A stretch of 64,000 nt of DNA from Pantoea eucrina (GTDB lineage: Bacteria; Pseudomonadota; Gammaproteobacteria; Enterobacterales; Enterobacteriaceae), in the NCBI RefSeq assembly GCF_002095385.1, contig NZ_MIPP01000019.1, positions 1 to 64,000 of the forward strand, given 5' to 3'. Each line of letters opens with the position of its first letter. The first letter of the stretch is position 1. A program made the position numbers and the translations under genes. Under the pieces are notes generated by a model, which saw only the letters and a program-made list of their open reading frames with translations, did not search any database and was not told the origin of the DNA. Of this stretch, positions 8,273 through 17,716 are shown piece by piece.

Positions 8273-9471
8273 ATCTGATCCTGATAGCTTCGGCAGGGAA
8301 TAACGACGTTACCCAAACTGACCAGGGCAAATCGCTCCATACCGGGCATGACGGCACAGGCCAGTGATACGCCGGCAGGATCGCTGTCTATTTCTTTAAG
8401 CCATACAGATAATCCGGCCATTTCGCACAGGGTTGTCAGGCGGTGAAGGTGCTCTTGCAGAGTCAGTTCAGCGCGTTTCTCTGGCAGCTCAACGCTGACA
8501 GAAGCGAGGCTGCCAAAATCGGCAACAAGGCTGCGATATAATTTTTCATGCTCTCTCAGGTTATGCTGGTGTTTTTCCAGTTCCTCAGTAAAGCAGGTAA
8601 AATTATCGGCCAGTTTATGCAGCTGAACCAGTTCTTTGATAGCCCGGGCAACCGCATGGTCAGCATAGATTGAACAGCCAGCGCCGTAAATGTTTATCCC
8701 CAGGCGCGGCTTACTCTTACAGTAAGCAAGATAAACAGCAGGCAGTAACGGTTCTGAGGCATCAATAATATTGATTTCATCCTCTAAGGCAGACTGAGCA
8801 TCATTGAAAAGTTTTTCAGCTGCAGGGGGCAGTGAGTCCGTATTAACAAGTCGGATCTCTTTTTGTACACCATAGAAAAATGTTTTTGCCAGCAGGATAC
8901 CTGTGCAGTGCCGCTCTATTATTTCCCCGATGGCGTGAATCGCTGCTTCAGTAAAACCATAACCCGCAGCGATACCTGCATTACTGGTATAGCGTCGCGC
9001 TGCGCTATAGTCTGTAGTGTCTCCCTGAATGATATGGCTGAAATATTCGCAATCCGTTAAAAAAAGAGGCCAGAGCAGTGACGCACAACCCTTTTTATCT
9101 GTAAATTCTACTGCTGCAATTTTGGCGGGTGATGATTTCGCAAGAATAGTCAATGGCAACATCCCGCGAAGTTCTGCCTGCTGAATGACTGACCCGAAGG
9201 GATATAACCTGCTTTTCTCTCTGAGTGCCGGAAAGCTTCTGTAATGTTCATAAGCTTCATAGAGTGCACCAACGCTGGCTTCCTCTGCATAGCCTTTACC
9301 GCAGCCAGAAATCGGTTTGGTGCCACTTTCCCTGTTTAACAGCGTAACCGTAGCTGAAAGCGTATTGCCAAAGTTGTCATTTTTTATCTGTATATTCTGG
9401 CGGGAAAAATAACGCTCTATTGCTTTTCTTGACCGGGTAAGGGTGACAGATCTTTCAGGCAGGATAGTCAT
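8269..9471 (-). CDS. Stand-alone YcaO-domain protein (peptide backbone cyclodehydratase-type)
   Basis: A 400-residue YcaO-family protein. The ATP-binding signatures are visible: GKGYAEEASVGALYEAYEHY near residue 60, SNAGIAAGYGFTEAAIHAIG continuing to EIIERH near residues 165-190, and an ADHAVARAIKELVQ block. YcaO proteins use ATP to activate backbone amides of peptides, giving azolines, thioamides or amidines; E. coli YcaO instead helps methylthiolation of ribosomal protein S12. This protein lacks an adjacent E1-like or TfuA partner and lacks the C-terminal PxPxP of azoline synthetases. I use the ATG at 9471; the open frame runs to 9543 but overlaps the peptide gene. The hairpin 9491-9510 lies just before it. 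Confidence 0.75.
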   Translation of the reverse strand: MTILPERSVTLTRSRKAIERYFSRQNIQIKNDNFGNTLSATVTLLNRESGTKPISGCGKGYAEEASVGALYEAYEHYRSFPALREKSRLYPFGSVIQQAELRGMLPLTILAKSSPAKIAAVEFTDKKGCASLLWPLFLTDCEYFSHIIQGDTTDYSAARRYTSNAGIAAGYGFTEAAIHAIGEIIERHCTGILLAKTFFYGVQKEIRLVNTDSLPPAAEKLFNDAQSALEDEINIIDASEPLLPAVYLAYCKSKPRLGINIYGAGCSIYADHAVARAIKELVQLHKLADNFTCFTEELEKHQHNLREHEKLYRSLVADFGSLASVSVELPEKRAELTLQEHLHRLTTLCEMAGLSVWLKEIDSDPAGVSLACAVMPGMERFALVSLGNVVIPCRSYQDQI

Positions 9472-9490
9472 GATAAATGTCCATATTAAA

Positions 9491-9510
9491 GCGGCACAAT
9501 AATGTGCCGC
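9491..9510 (-). terminator. Attenuator-like hairpin between the 43-residue peptide gene and ycaO-like gene
   Basis: On the minus strand, GCGGCACA, loop TTAT, TGTGCCGC form a perfect eight-base stem seven bases after the peptide stop codon. It is followed by TTTAAT rather than a long U-run. Such partial terminators are common after small precursor genes that need more transcript than the enzyme genes behind them. Confidence 0.6.
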
Positions 9511-9517
9511 TGAAATG

Positions 9518-9649
9518 TTAGTCTTCAGACTGACTCTCTTCATCCGCCTGCGAGGCGGACGCTAACACTTCCTCTTCTTCAATAGTGAGTACGGCTTTGT
9601 TTGCATTCTCGCTATTGCTGTTGCTGATGCCTGAGTTCAAATATCCCAT
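9518..9649 (-). CDS. 43-residue peptide, candidate RiPP precursor for the YcaO island
   Basis: A short reading frame of 43 codons with ATG at 9649 and TAA ending at 9518. AAAGGAG stands about seven bases upstream, a strong ribosome site. The peptide begins MGYLNSGISN, has an acidic stretch IEEEEVLASAS in the middle (residues 23-33), and ends QADEESQSED. It has eight Ser, one Thr, five Asn and no Cys. Size, composition and position directly before a YcaO gene suggest a modified-peptide precursor. The leader/core border is not obvious: EEEEVLASAS resembles the end of some leader peptides, which would make the Ser/Gln/Glu tail the core. It could also be a non-precursor small protein. Confidence 0.6.
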   Translation of the reverse strand: MGYLNSGISNSNSENANKAVLTIEEEEVLASASQADEESQSED

Positions 9650-9693
9650 GATTAGACTCCTTTATTAGCAAGCTGCTGATTGCGGAGGGGATA

Positions 9694-9722
9694 TATTTAA
9701 TTAATGTCCATTCTTAATTCAA
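9694..9722 (-). promoter_or_regulatory. Putative sigma-70 promoter of the peptide-YcaO-methyltransferase unit
   Basis: On the minus strand TTGAAT (9722-9717) and TAAATA (9699-9694) are separated by 17 bases. The -10 box is about 45 bases before the peptide start codon. The region is AT-rich, so chance matches are likely; spacing and position make it the best candidate. Confidence 0.5.
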
Positions 9723-10021
9723 ATCCTGAATAATAGAAATGTGCGCCAGATCAATTTATGTTTACTGAAAATTTTGGCGGTTTTATCTTTAATTTTTCAT
9801 ATTATTTTCCCGGAAATATTACCATTTAAAAAATAATTCCTTGCCGCTTTATCGTTCATTTTCCGGGTGATTGATTTTAAAGGTAATATCAGAATTTTTA
9901 TCTGCGCGGCTATGCCTCTTTTTTTCTAAAGAATTTCCTGATGGAGTTGCATAAATCAATCATTTCTTATTCCAGGGGAGGTCGGGTTCAGTAAGAAAAA
10001 ATGTTGATTATTTCCCTCGCC
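9723..10021. other. AT-rich gene-free stretch between the YcaO island and the mal operon
   Basis: About 300 bases without a convincing reading frame on either strand. The base composition is clearly richer in A and T than the mal genes, like the YcaO island. No insertion-sequence ends or direct repeats were seen. It may mark one border of a transferred segment. Confidence 0.5.
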
Positions 10022-10047
10022 AAAAAAAAGACGGCCCGGGGGCCGTC
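10022..10047 (-). terminator. Rho-independent terminator of malEFG
   Basis: On the minus strand GACGGCCC, loop CC, GGGCCGTC is followed by eight T. It lies 58 bases after the malG stop codon. Confidence 0.9.
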
Positions 10048-10104
10048 AAACGCCCCAGCGGTGGTTAAACACCGGGGCAGCGAGGTCACACAATGATGAA
10101 GAGG

Positions 10105-10995
10105 TTAGCCTTTAACACCGCCCGCTGTCAGACCGCTGACCAGCCAGCGCTGTGCCAGCAGGAATACCAGCGTAATGGGAATGGCAGACAACACCGCAGC
10201 GGCGGCAAAGTCGCCCCAGAGATAGTTCTGCGGATTTAAATATTGCTGCATACCAACGGCCAGCGTATAGCTGTTAACGTCACGCAGCAGCAGCGAAGCG
10301 ACCGGCACTTCGGTGACCGCGGCGATAAAGGCCAGAATAAAGACCACTGCCAGAATCGGCACCGACAGCGGCAGCAGCACCAGACGAAACGCCTGCCAGG
10401 GCGTTGCGCCATCCAGCGCGGCCGCTTCTTCCAGCGAGCCATCGATGGTTTCGAAGTAGCCTTTAATGGTCCAGACGTGCAGCGCAATGCCGCCAAGATA
10501 GGCAAAGATTACGCCGCCGTGCGTATTGAGTCCGAGAAAGGGCACATACTGACCCAGCCGGTCAAACAATGCATAGAGCGCGACCAGCGACAGCACCGCC
10601 GGAAACATCTGGAAGATCAGCATACCTTTCAGCAGGGTTGCGCGGCCGGCAAAACGCATGCGGGCAAAGGCGTAGGCACAGGTCGTGGATAGCGTCACGA
10701 TACCCAGCGCGCTTATCGCTGCGATCTTCACCGAGTTCCACAGCCAGAGCAGTACCGGGAAGGGTGGCGGTGTGACGCTGCCATCCGGCTGAGTCACGCT
10801 GAATCCCAGCGCCAGCTTCCAGTGCTCCCAGGAGATCTGCTCCGGGATCAGCGAGCCGGTCGCAAAATTGCCGGAACGCAGTGAAATAGCGACCACCATC
10901 AGCAGCGGAAACAGGATGGCGGCAATAAAAACCAGCAGCAGCAGATGCGTCAGCAGCAAACGAAGCTTTTGTGATTTGGGTTGTACCATTGCCAT
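10105..10995 (-). CDS. malG: Maltose/maltodextrin ABC transporter permease MalG
   Basis: A 296-residue inner-membrane permease, the same length as E. coli MalG. It has about six helices and the ABC permease EAA loop [18 protein letters not shown], which docks on MalK. With MalF and two MalK it forms the maltose importer. It starts ten bases after the malF stop and is the last gene of the malE-malF-malG unit, followed by a strong terminator. Confidence 0.96.
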   Translation of the reverse strand: MAMVQPKSQKLRLLLTHLLLLVFIAAILFPLLMVVAISLRSGNFATGSLIPEQISWEHWKLALGFSVTQPDGSVTPPPFPVLLWLWNSVKIAAISALGIVTLSTTCAYAFARMRFAGRATLLKGMLIFQMFPAVLSLVALYALFDRLGQYVPFLGLNTHGGVIFAYLGGIALHVWTIKGYFETIDGSLEEAAALDGATPWQAFRLVLLPLSVPILAVVFILAFIAAVTEVPVASLLLRDVNSYTLAVGMQQYLNPQNYLWGDFAAAAVLSAIPITLVFLLAQRWLVSGLTAGGVKG

Positions 10996-11004
10996 AATTT
11001 TTCC

Positions 11005-12537
11005 TCAGTCAAACTTCATGCGCACGGCTTTCAGGTTGATGACCGCCAGTGCCCCGACCAGCATGAAAATCAGCGTTGCAATCGCCGCCGCGAGGCCAAA
11101 GTCCTGCCCGCCGCCGCCCTCAAACGCAATACGCCAGGTGTAATTGACCAGCAGATCCGTATAGCCGGCGGGCGTGGTAGTCCCGATCCGATCCGGTCCG
11201 CCGTTGGTAAGCAGCTGCACCAGAACAAAGTTATTAAAATTAAAGGCAAAGCTGGCAATCATCAGCGGCATAAGGGGCTTAAGCAGCAGCGGCAGCGTGA
11301 TGCGGAAAAAATTCTGCAGCGGACCCGCGCCATCCATCGCGGAAGCCTCATACAGATCGTCCGGGATAGCTTTTAACAGCCCCATGCACAGAATCATCAT
11401 GTAGGGATAGCCGAGCCAGGTATTCACGATGACCAGCATGGTACGCGCCAGCGCGGGATCGCTGAACCAGGCAGGCTGGACGCCAAACAGCGCCTTGAGC
11501 ATGACGTTAACTTCACCAAAACTCTGGTTAAACAGCCCCTTGAAGATAAGGATGGAGATAAAAGCCGGTACGGCGTAGGGCAAAATCAGCATCACGCGGT
11601 AGATAGCCTTACCGCGCAGCGCTTCCCACTGCACCAGACAGGCCAGCACCATGCCCACTGCAACGGTCAGGATCACCGTCACCAGCGAGAAGATCAGCGT
11701 CCAGCCAAAAATGGCGAGAAACGGTTTCTGGATCCCTTCGTCAGTAAAGACGCGAACAAAGTTTTTCCAGCCCGCGTTAACGGTAAATCCAGGGCTCAGT
11801 TGTTCACTGCCCCAGCTGCCGTCAGCCGCAATCTGCTGGTAAAACCCCGTGTTCTGATTAGCCTGATAGCGTACGCCAGTTTGCTGATTTTTCAGCACGC
11901 CCTGGTGCCCGGCAACATAGAGCGGACGGGTACCCGAGAACTGGCGTAAGGAGCTCATCACCAGCTCACGTCCATCCGGCAACCGGGCACGGATCTGGCT
12001 TAGCGCCTGGCGATGCGTGGTGATGACTTTCAGCGTGGCGCGCTGAGTAGCGGGCAGCGGCGCCTGCTGCAGCGTCAGGGTCTGCGCGCCGCCGAAGTCG
12101 AACGGCGTGGAGACGTAGCGTTCATCGCTGCTGCTGTCGCTGAGCACCAACTGCCAGCGCCGATCGGCCGGGTAGAGCGCAAAATTCAGCCCGGCGCCAT
12201 CCTGATACTGCCTGCCAAGCAGCACCTGCTGCGCCCGTTCCTGCGACAGCTGATTGGTACTGCTGTAATTGGTGAACGCGATAGCGATAGTGCAGGCCAG
12301 CGGAAACAGCACAAAAATAGCCATGCCGGCCAGGCCCGGATAGACATAGCGCCAGGCATAAGCGCGGCGATTAGCATAAATCCAGATGCCGGTTGCGCTG
12401 ACAATCAGCGTCATGAGCGCAAACAGGTACTCTCCCTGCACATACATCAGCACCAGCAGATAGCCGACTAACAGACAGCAGCCGCCAACCAGTACGCCTT
12501 TCAGCATCTGGCTGTACCGTTCCGTTTTTCCTGACAT
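11005..12537 (-). CDS. malF: Maltose/maltodextrin ABC transporter permease MalF
   Basis: A 510-residue permease (E. coli 514) with the N-terminal helices, the large periplasmic P2 domain between helices three and four (roughly residues 95-275) and the C-terminal permease core. The EAA loop is YEASAMDGAGPLQNFFRITLP. It binds MalE on the periplasmic side through P2 and forms the sugar path with MalG. The gene lies 58 bases after malE in the same operon. Confidence 0.96.
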   Translation of the reverse strand: MSGKTERYSQMLKGVLVGGCCLLVGYLLVLMYVQGEYLFALMTLIVSATGIWIYANRRAYAWRYVYPGLAGMAIFVLFPLACTIAIAFTNYSSTNQLSQERAQQVLLGRQYQDGAGLNFALYPADRRWQLVLSDSSSDERYVSTPFDFGGAQTLTLQQAPLPATQRATLKVITTHRQALSQIRARLPDGRELVMSSLRQFSGTRPLYVAGHQGVLKNQQTGVRYQANQNTGFYQQIAADGSWGSEQLSPGFTVNAGWKNFVRVFTDEGIQKPFLAIFGWTLIFSLVTVILTVAVGMVLACLVQWEALRGKAIYRVMLILPYAVPAFISILIFKGLFNQSFGEVNVMLKALFGVQPAWFSDPALARTMLVIVNTWLGYPYMMILCMGLLKAIPDDLYEASAMDGAGPLQNFFRITLPLLLKPLMPLMIASFAFNFNNFVLVQLLTNGGPDRIGTTTPAGYTDLLVNYTWRIAFEGGGGQDFGLAAAIATLIFMLVGALAVINLKAVRMKFD

Positions 12538-12595
12538 GATCCGAAATTCCTCAACAGCTGATAAAAAGCCGGACAGCGCCGGCTTCAGACAGGGT

Positions 12596-13786
12596 TTACT
12601 TGTTCAGACGGGTCTGCGCATCTTTCAGCGCGGCGTCCACGCTCTGGCGTCCTTTCAGCGCGTTAAGGGTGGCAGTGCGCATGGCGTACCAGAAGGCGGA
12701 CATCTGCGGGATGTTTGGCATGATATCGCCGTTCTGTGCGTTGCTCATGGTGGCGGCGATACGCGGATCTTTCTCCAGAATTGCCTGATACGATTTCAGC
12801 GCCACGGCGCCCAGCGGCTTGTCTTTATTGACCGCCTCAAGCCCGCTGTCGGTCAGCAGATAGTTCTCCAGAAACTCTTTTGCCAGCTCTTTGTTGGGGC
12901 TGGCGGCGTTGATACCGGCGCTCAGTACACCGACAAAGGTTTTAGAGGGTTTGCCATTGAGCGTTGGCAGGGTGGTCACCCCGTATTTGATGCCGCTCTT
13001 GTCGATGTTGCTCCACGCCCACGGACCATTAACCGTCATCGCCGTCTGCCCTTTATTGAATGCCGCTTCAGCGATGGAGTAGTCGGTATCCGCATTCAGC
13101 ACTTTGGCTTTGACCTGATCCACAAGGAACTGCATGCCCGCTTTCGCCCCGGCGTTATCCACGCCGGTGTCTTTGATATCAAATCCACTTTGAGTGGGTT
13201 TGAAAGCATAGGCACCGCCTGCCGCCAGCAGTGGCCAGGTGAAGTAAGGCTCCTGCAGGTTAAACATGATGGCGCTCTTGCCTTTGGCGCGCAGCTGCTT
13301 GTCCAGATCGGCGATGGCTTCCCAGCTTTTTGGCGGTTCGGCGACCAGATCTTTGTTATAAATCAGCGAGAGGGACTCGACCGATACCGGATAACCAATC
13401 AGCTTGCCGTTGTAGCGCACCGCATCCCAGGTAAAGGGAAACAGCTTGTCCTGCACATTTTTGTCAGGTGAGATCTCCGCCAGCAGACCTGACTGCGCAT
13501 AGCCGCCAAAACGGTCGTGAGCCCAGAAAATGATATCGGGGCCATCACCGGTGGCGGCCACCTGCGGATACTTCTCCTCCATCTTATCCGGATGTTCCAC
13601 GGTGACTTTGATGCCGGTCTCCTGCTCAAATTTTTTGCCAACCTCGGCCAGTCCGTTGTAGCCCTTGTCACCGTTGATCCAGATAACCAGTTTTCCCTCT
13701 TCGATCTTTGCGAGAGCCGAAGCAGAGAACAGCACGGCGGAGAGCGCGGAGAGGGCGAATAAGCGCGAGACGGTTTTCATTGTCAT
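12596..13786 (-). CDS. malE: Periplasmic maltose-binding protein MalE
   Basis: A 396-residue protein, the E. coli length. I use the ATG at 13786, which gives a normal signal peptide ([20 protein letters not shown] ... SASALA) before [19 protein letters not shown], nearly identical to E. coli MalE; the frame is open further upstream to 13906 but that part does not belong. AGGA precedes the start. It binds maltose and maltodextrins in the periplasm and delivers them to MalFGK2, and may also signal to a chemoreceptor. It is transcribed away from malK from a shared control region with MalT boxes. Confidence 0.96.
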   Translation of the reverse strand: MTMKTVSRLFALSALSAVLFSASALAKIEEGKLVIWINGDKGYNGLAEVGKKFEQETGIKVTVEHPDKMEEKYPQVAATGDGPDIIFWAHDRFGGYAQSGLLAEISPDKNVQDKLFPFTWDAVRYNGKLIGYPVSVESLSLIYNKDLVAEPPKSWEAIADLDKQLRAKGKSAIMFNLQEPYFTWPLLAAGGAYAFKPTQSGFDIKDTGVDNAGAKAGMQFLVDQVKAKVLNADTDYSIAEAAFNKGQTAMTVNGPWAWSNIDKSGIKYGVTTLPTLNGKPSKTFVGVLSAGINAASPNKELAKEFLENYLLTDSGLEAVNKDKPLGAVALKSYQAILEKDPRIAATMSNAQNGDIMPNIPQMSAFWYAMRTATLNALKGRQSVDAALKDAQTRLNK

Positions 13787-14148
13787 AAGTCCATCCTGTA
13801 AACGAAAGCGGGAAGTAAGCGTCCCGTTTATTGTCAGGTTCTGCAGCACGGTTTCATCCTCCTGCTCTCTACGCCTGCAGGCGTAAACGCGTGATCCTGC
13901 TTGCAAAAATCCCTGTTTTTATGGGCTGGCGCACACTTTCTCCCGCTTTTTTCTGCGTCTGACATCACAAAAATTTCTTCATCCGGCAGCTGGCAGCCGG
14001 CACGCATCCTTTCTCCTCCTCCCGGCTCATCCCCCGTGCATTCACGTTGTGGTGGAGGATGTCAGCGGCTGCCGGGGCTTTCATGATGAGCCACAGAATC
14101 GGCCAGCAGTCATATCAGCCAACAGGGCACGTTGAGAGGAAAAGTATT
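13787..14148. promoter_or_regulatory. Divergent malE/malK control region with MalT boxes
   Basis: The 362 bases between the divergent malE and malK genes hold several MalT-box-like sites (consensus GGGGA(T/G)GAGG). Clear ones are 14026-14035 (GGGGGATGAG on minus), 14013-14023 (GGGAGGAGGAG on minus), 13855-13862 (GGAGGATG on minus) and 14054-14061 (GGAGGATG on plus). A TCACA half-site near 13962 could belong to a CRP site. The layout matches the known activation of both operons by MalT and CRP in enterobacteria. Confidence 0.75.
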
Positions 14149-15273
14149 ATGGCGAGCGTTGCGTTACGTCATGTCTCCAAAACATGGGGTGAAACCGAAG
14201 TCTCGAAAGATATCAATCTTGAGATTGCCGAAGGTGAATTTGTGGTGTTTGTCGGACCCTCCGGCTGCGGTAAGTCGACCCTGCTGCGGATGATTGCCGG
14301 GCTTGAAACCATCACTAAAGGCGACCTGCTGATAGGCGGCAAGCGCATGAATGAGGTACCGCCAGCAGAGCGCGGGATCGGCATGGTGTTTCAGTCCTAT
14401 GCGCTTTATCCGCATCTGGACGTTGCGGAAAATATGTCCTTTGGCCTGAAGCTGGCCGGCGTCAGGCGCGCCGAGATCCAGCAGCGTGTAAACCAGGTAG
14501 CCGAGGTGCTGCAGCTGGCGCATCTGCTGGACAGGCGGCCCAAAGCGCTCTCTGGCGGTCAGCGGCAGCGGGTGGCGATTGGCCGGACACTGGTGGCTGA
14601 ACCGCGCGTTTTTCTGCTCGACGAGCCGTTATCCAACCTTGATGCCGCGCTGCGCGTCCAGATGCGCATTGAAATTTCGCGACTGCATAAACGGCTGAAG
14701 CGCACCATGATCTACGTTACCCACGATCAGGTAGAAGCGATGACGCTCGCCGACAAAATTGTGGTGCTCGAAGCAGGGCGCATCGCGCAGATTGGCAAAC
14801 CGCTGGAACTTTATCACTACCCCGCCAATCGCTTTGTCGCCGGATTTATCGGTTCCCCGCGGATGAATTTCCTTCCGGTAAAAGTAACCGCCACCGCAAT
14901 CGATCAGGTTCAGGTGCGTCTGCCCAACAATCAGCTGGTCTGGCTGCCGGTCGAGAGCACCGGCATGCAGATCGGCAGCAACATGTCGCTGGGTATCCGG
15001 CCTGAGCATCTGCTCTCCAGCGACATCGCCGATGTCACGCTGGAGGGAGAGGTGCAGGTCGTTGAGCAGCTCGGCAATGAAACGCAAATCCACATTCAAA
15101 TCCCCGCCATCCGTCAAAACCTGGTTTATCGCCAGGAGGACGTGGTGCTGGCAGAAGAGGGCGCCCTGATGGGCATCGGCCTGCCGCCGGAACGCTGTCA
15201 TCTGTTTCGTGAAGATGGCAGCGCCTGTCGCAGGCTGCATCAGGAGCCTGGTGTGTACCCTGCAAAACAATAA
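14149..15273 (+). CDS. malK: Maltose transporter ATPase MalK
   Basis: A 374-residue ABC ATPase. Walker [10 protein letters not shown] (about residues 36-44), Q-loop [11 protein letters not shown], signature LSGGQRQRV, Walker [13 protein letters not shown] and the switch His in YVTHDQVEA are all intact. The C-terminal regulatory domain (from about 235) is the part that binds MalT and enzyme IIA-Glc in E. coli. I choose the ATG at 14149 because GAGAGGA precedes it and the protein then starts [13 protein letters not shown]; the frame is open upstream to 14047. It heads malK-lamB-malM. Confidence 0.96.
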   Translation: MASVALRHVSKTWGETEVSKDINLEIAEGEFVVFVGPSGCGKSTLLRMIAGLETITKGDLLIGGKRMNEVPPAERGIGMVFQSYALYPHLDVAENMSFGLKLAGVRRAEIQQRVNQVAEVLQLAHLLDRRPKALSGGQRQRVAIGRTLVAEPRVFLLDEPLSNLDAALRVQMRIEISRLHKRLKRTMIYVTHDQVEAMTLADKIVVLEAGRIAQIGKPLELYHYPANRFVAGFIGSPRMNFLPVKVTATAIDQVQVRLPNNQLVWLPVESTGMQIGSNMSLGIRPEHLLSSDIADVTLEGEVQVVEQLGNETQIHIQIPAIRQNLVYRQEDVVLAEEGALMGIGLPPERCHLFREDGSACRRLHQEPGVYPAKQ

Positions 15274-15299
15274 AAGCAATGATCTCAGGAGATAAATAA

Positions 15300-16601
<1,302 letters not shown>

Positions 16602-16629
16602 ACCTCAGCGTTACCCTGTAACAGAATGG

Positions 16630-16647
16630 CCGCACCCGTCGGTGCGG
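16630..16647 (+). terminator. Hairpin between lamB and malM
   Basis: CCGCACC, loop CGTC, GGTGCGG forms a seven-base stem 28 bases after lamB. There is no T-run, so it may stabilise the lamB message end or partly attenuate malM rather than fully terminate. Confidence 0.55.
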
Positions 16648-16715
16648 TTCACCGATTAGGCAGCGCTGGCCATTGCCTGGTGCCGGCGCTTCCTCCAGCT
16701 ATCAGAGATAAAACG

Positions 16716-17627
16716 ATGAAAAAAACGCTTACCGCGCTCTGCCTGAGCGCTGCGCTGCTGACCGGCGTTACGCTGCCCGCTGTCGCTGATATTAATCTGG
16801 TGCCGCAGGATCTCTCCACCGCGCCCGCCGTTTCACCTGAAACTCTGCAGCGCCTGAACTGGCAACCTGCTGACACGTCGCGTGCGGTAACCACTCAGCT
16901 GCGCGACAGCGGCACCGGAGATGCTCTGCCGGGGATCCGTGGTCCGGTTGCGGCGTATAGTCTGCCAGCCAGTCAGGGTGAGCTGACCGTTACGCTGAGC
17001 AGTGAGGTTGCTGACAACCGCGTGTTCGCGCCTAATGTACTGGTGCTCGATGAAAACCTGCGTCCGGCAGCGTGGTTCCCGTCGCAGTTCTTTGCTTACC
17101 AGCAGCCGGGCGTCATGAGCGCCGATCGTCTTGAAGGCGTAATGAAACTGACGCCGGTGCCGGGACAGCAGAAAATTTATCTGCTGGTCTTTACCACCGA
17201 CCGGGATCTGACCCAGACCACCACGCTGGTCGATCCGGCCAAAGCTTACGCGAAAGGCACCGGCCATGCGGTTCCTGATATTCCCGATCCGGTTGCCACA
17301 CACAGCCAGAGCGGCAGGCTGAAGCTGAAAGTCTCCACCAGTTCCGCGTCCTCTATTCTGGTCGGCCCGCTGTTCGGTTCATCGGCATCGGCTCCGGTTG
17401 TGATCGGCAATACTCAGGCGCCTGCGCCCGCTGCCGTGCGTCCCGCCTCTGCCGTGAAGCCGGTGCCGCTGGAAAACGACACCGAAAGTTACTTCAATCA
17501 GAATATCCGTCAGGCGGTCAGCCAGGGCAACATTGATAAAGCGCTGAAGCTTCTGAATGAGGCCGAGCGACTGGGGTCAACCTCAGCGCGGCAAACGTTT
17601 ATCAGCAGTGTAAAAGGCAAGGGGTGA
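16716..17627 (+). CDS. malM: Maltose operon periplasmic protein MalM
   Basis: A 303-residue periplasmic protein similar to E. coli MalM (306). The ATG at 16716 gives a signal peptide (MKKTLTALCLSAALLTGV ... AVA); the open frame extends to 16626 but that reads through the intergenic hairpin. Family blocks are visible: GIRGPVAAYSLPASQGELT, YQQPGVMSADRLEGVMKLTP, LVGPLFGSSAS, and the C-terminal ALKLLNEAERLGSTSARQTFISS. Its role is still unclear in E. coli. It is the last gene of malK-lamB-malM and is followed by a terminator. Confidence 0.95.
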   Translation: MKKTLTALCLSAALLTGVTLPAVADINLVPQDLSTAPAVSPETLQRLNWQPADTSRAVTTQLRDSGTGDALPGIRGPVAAYSLPASQGELTVTLSSEVADNRVFAPNVLVLDENLRPAAWFPSQFFAYQQPGVMSADRLEGVMKLTPVPGQQKIYLLVFTTDRDLTQTTTLVDPAKAYAKGTGHAVPDIPDPVATHSQSGRLKLKVSTSSASSILVGPLFGSSASAPVVIGNTQAPAPAAVRPASAVKPVPLENDTESYFNQNIRQAVSQGNIDKALKLLNEAERLGSTSARQTFISSVKGKG

Positions 17628-17659
17628 ACCTGCCCCGACAGTGCTGAGTTGCAGCACCT

Positions 17660-17683
17660 GGTGCGCTCCGGCGCACCTTTTTT
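17660..17683 (+). terminator. Rho-independent terminator of malK-lamB-malM
   Basis: GGTGCGC, loop TCCG, GCGCACC is followed by six T, 33 bases after the malM stop. Confidence 0.9.
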
Positions 17684-17694
17684 ATTGCAGAAAC

Positions 17695-17711
17695 CGCCCC
17701 GGTCCGGGGCG
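17695..17711 (-). terminator. Terminator-like hairpin after malQ
   Basis: CGCCCC and GGGGCG around a five-base loop form a GC-rich stem six bases beyond the malQ stop codon on the minus strand, followed by GGTTT. The short U-run makes it a moderate candidate. Confidence 0.5.
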
Positions 17712-17716
17712 TCTGA

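Noticed and set aside
9518-9649. Pantocin A precursor
   Set aside because: The pantocin core with its Glu-Glu-Asn unit and the pantocin enzyme genes are not present; the enzymes here differ.
12536-13471. 311-codon plus-strand open frame
   Set aside because: It is antisense to malE, which is certain by homology; long antisense frames are common in GC-rich coding DNA.
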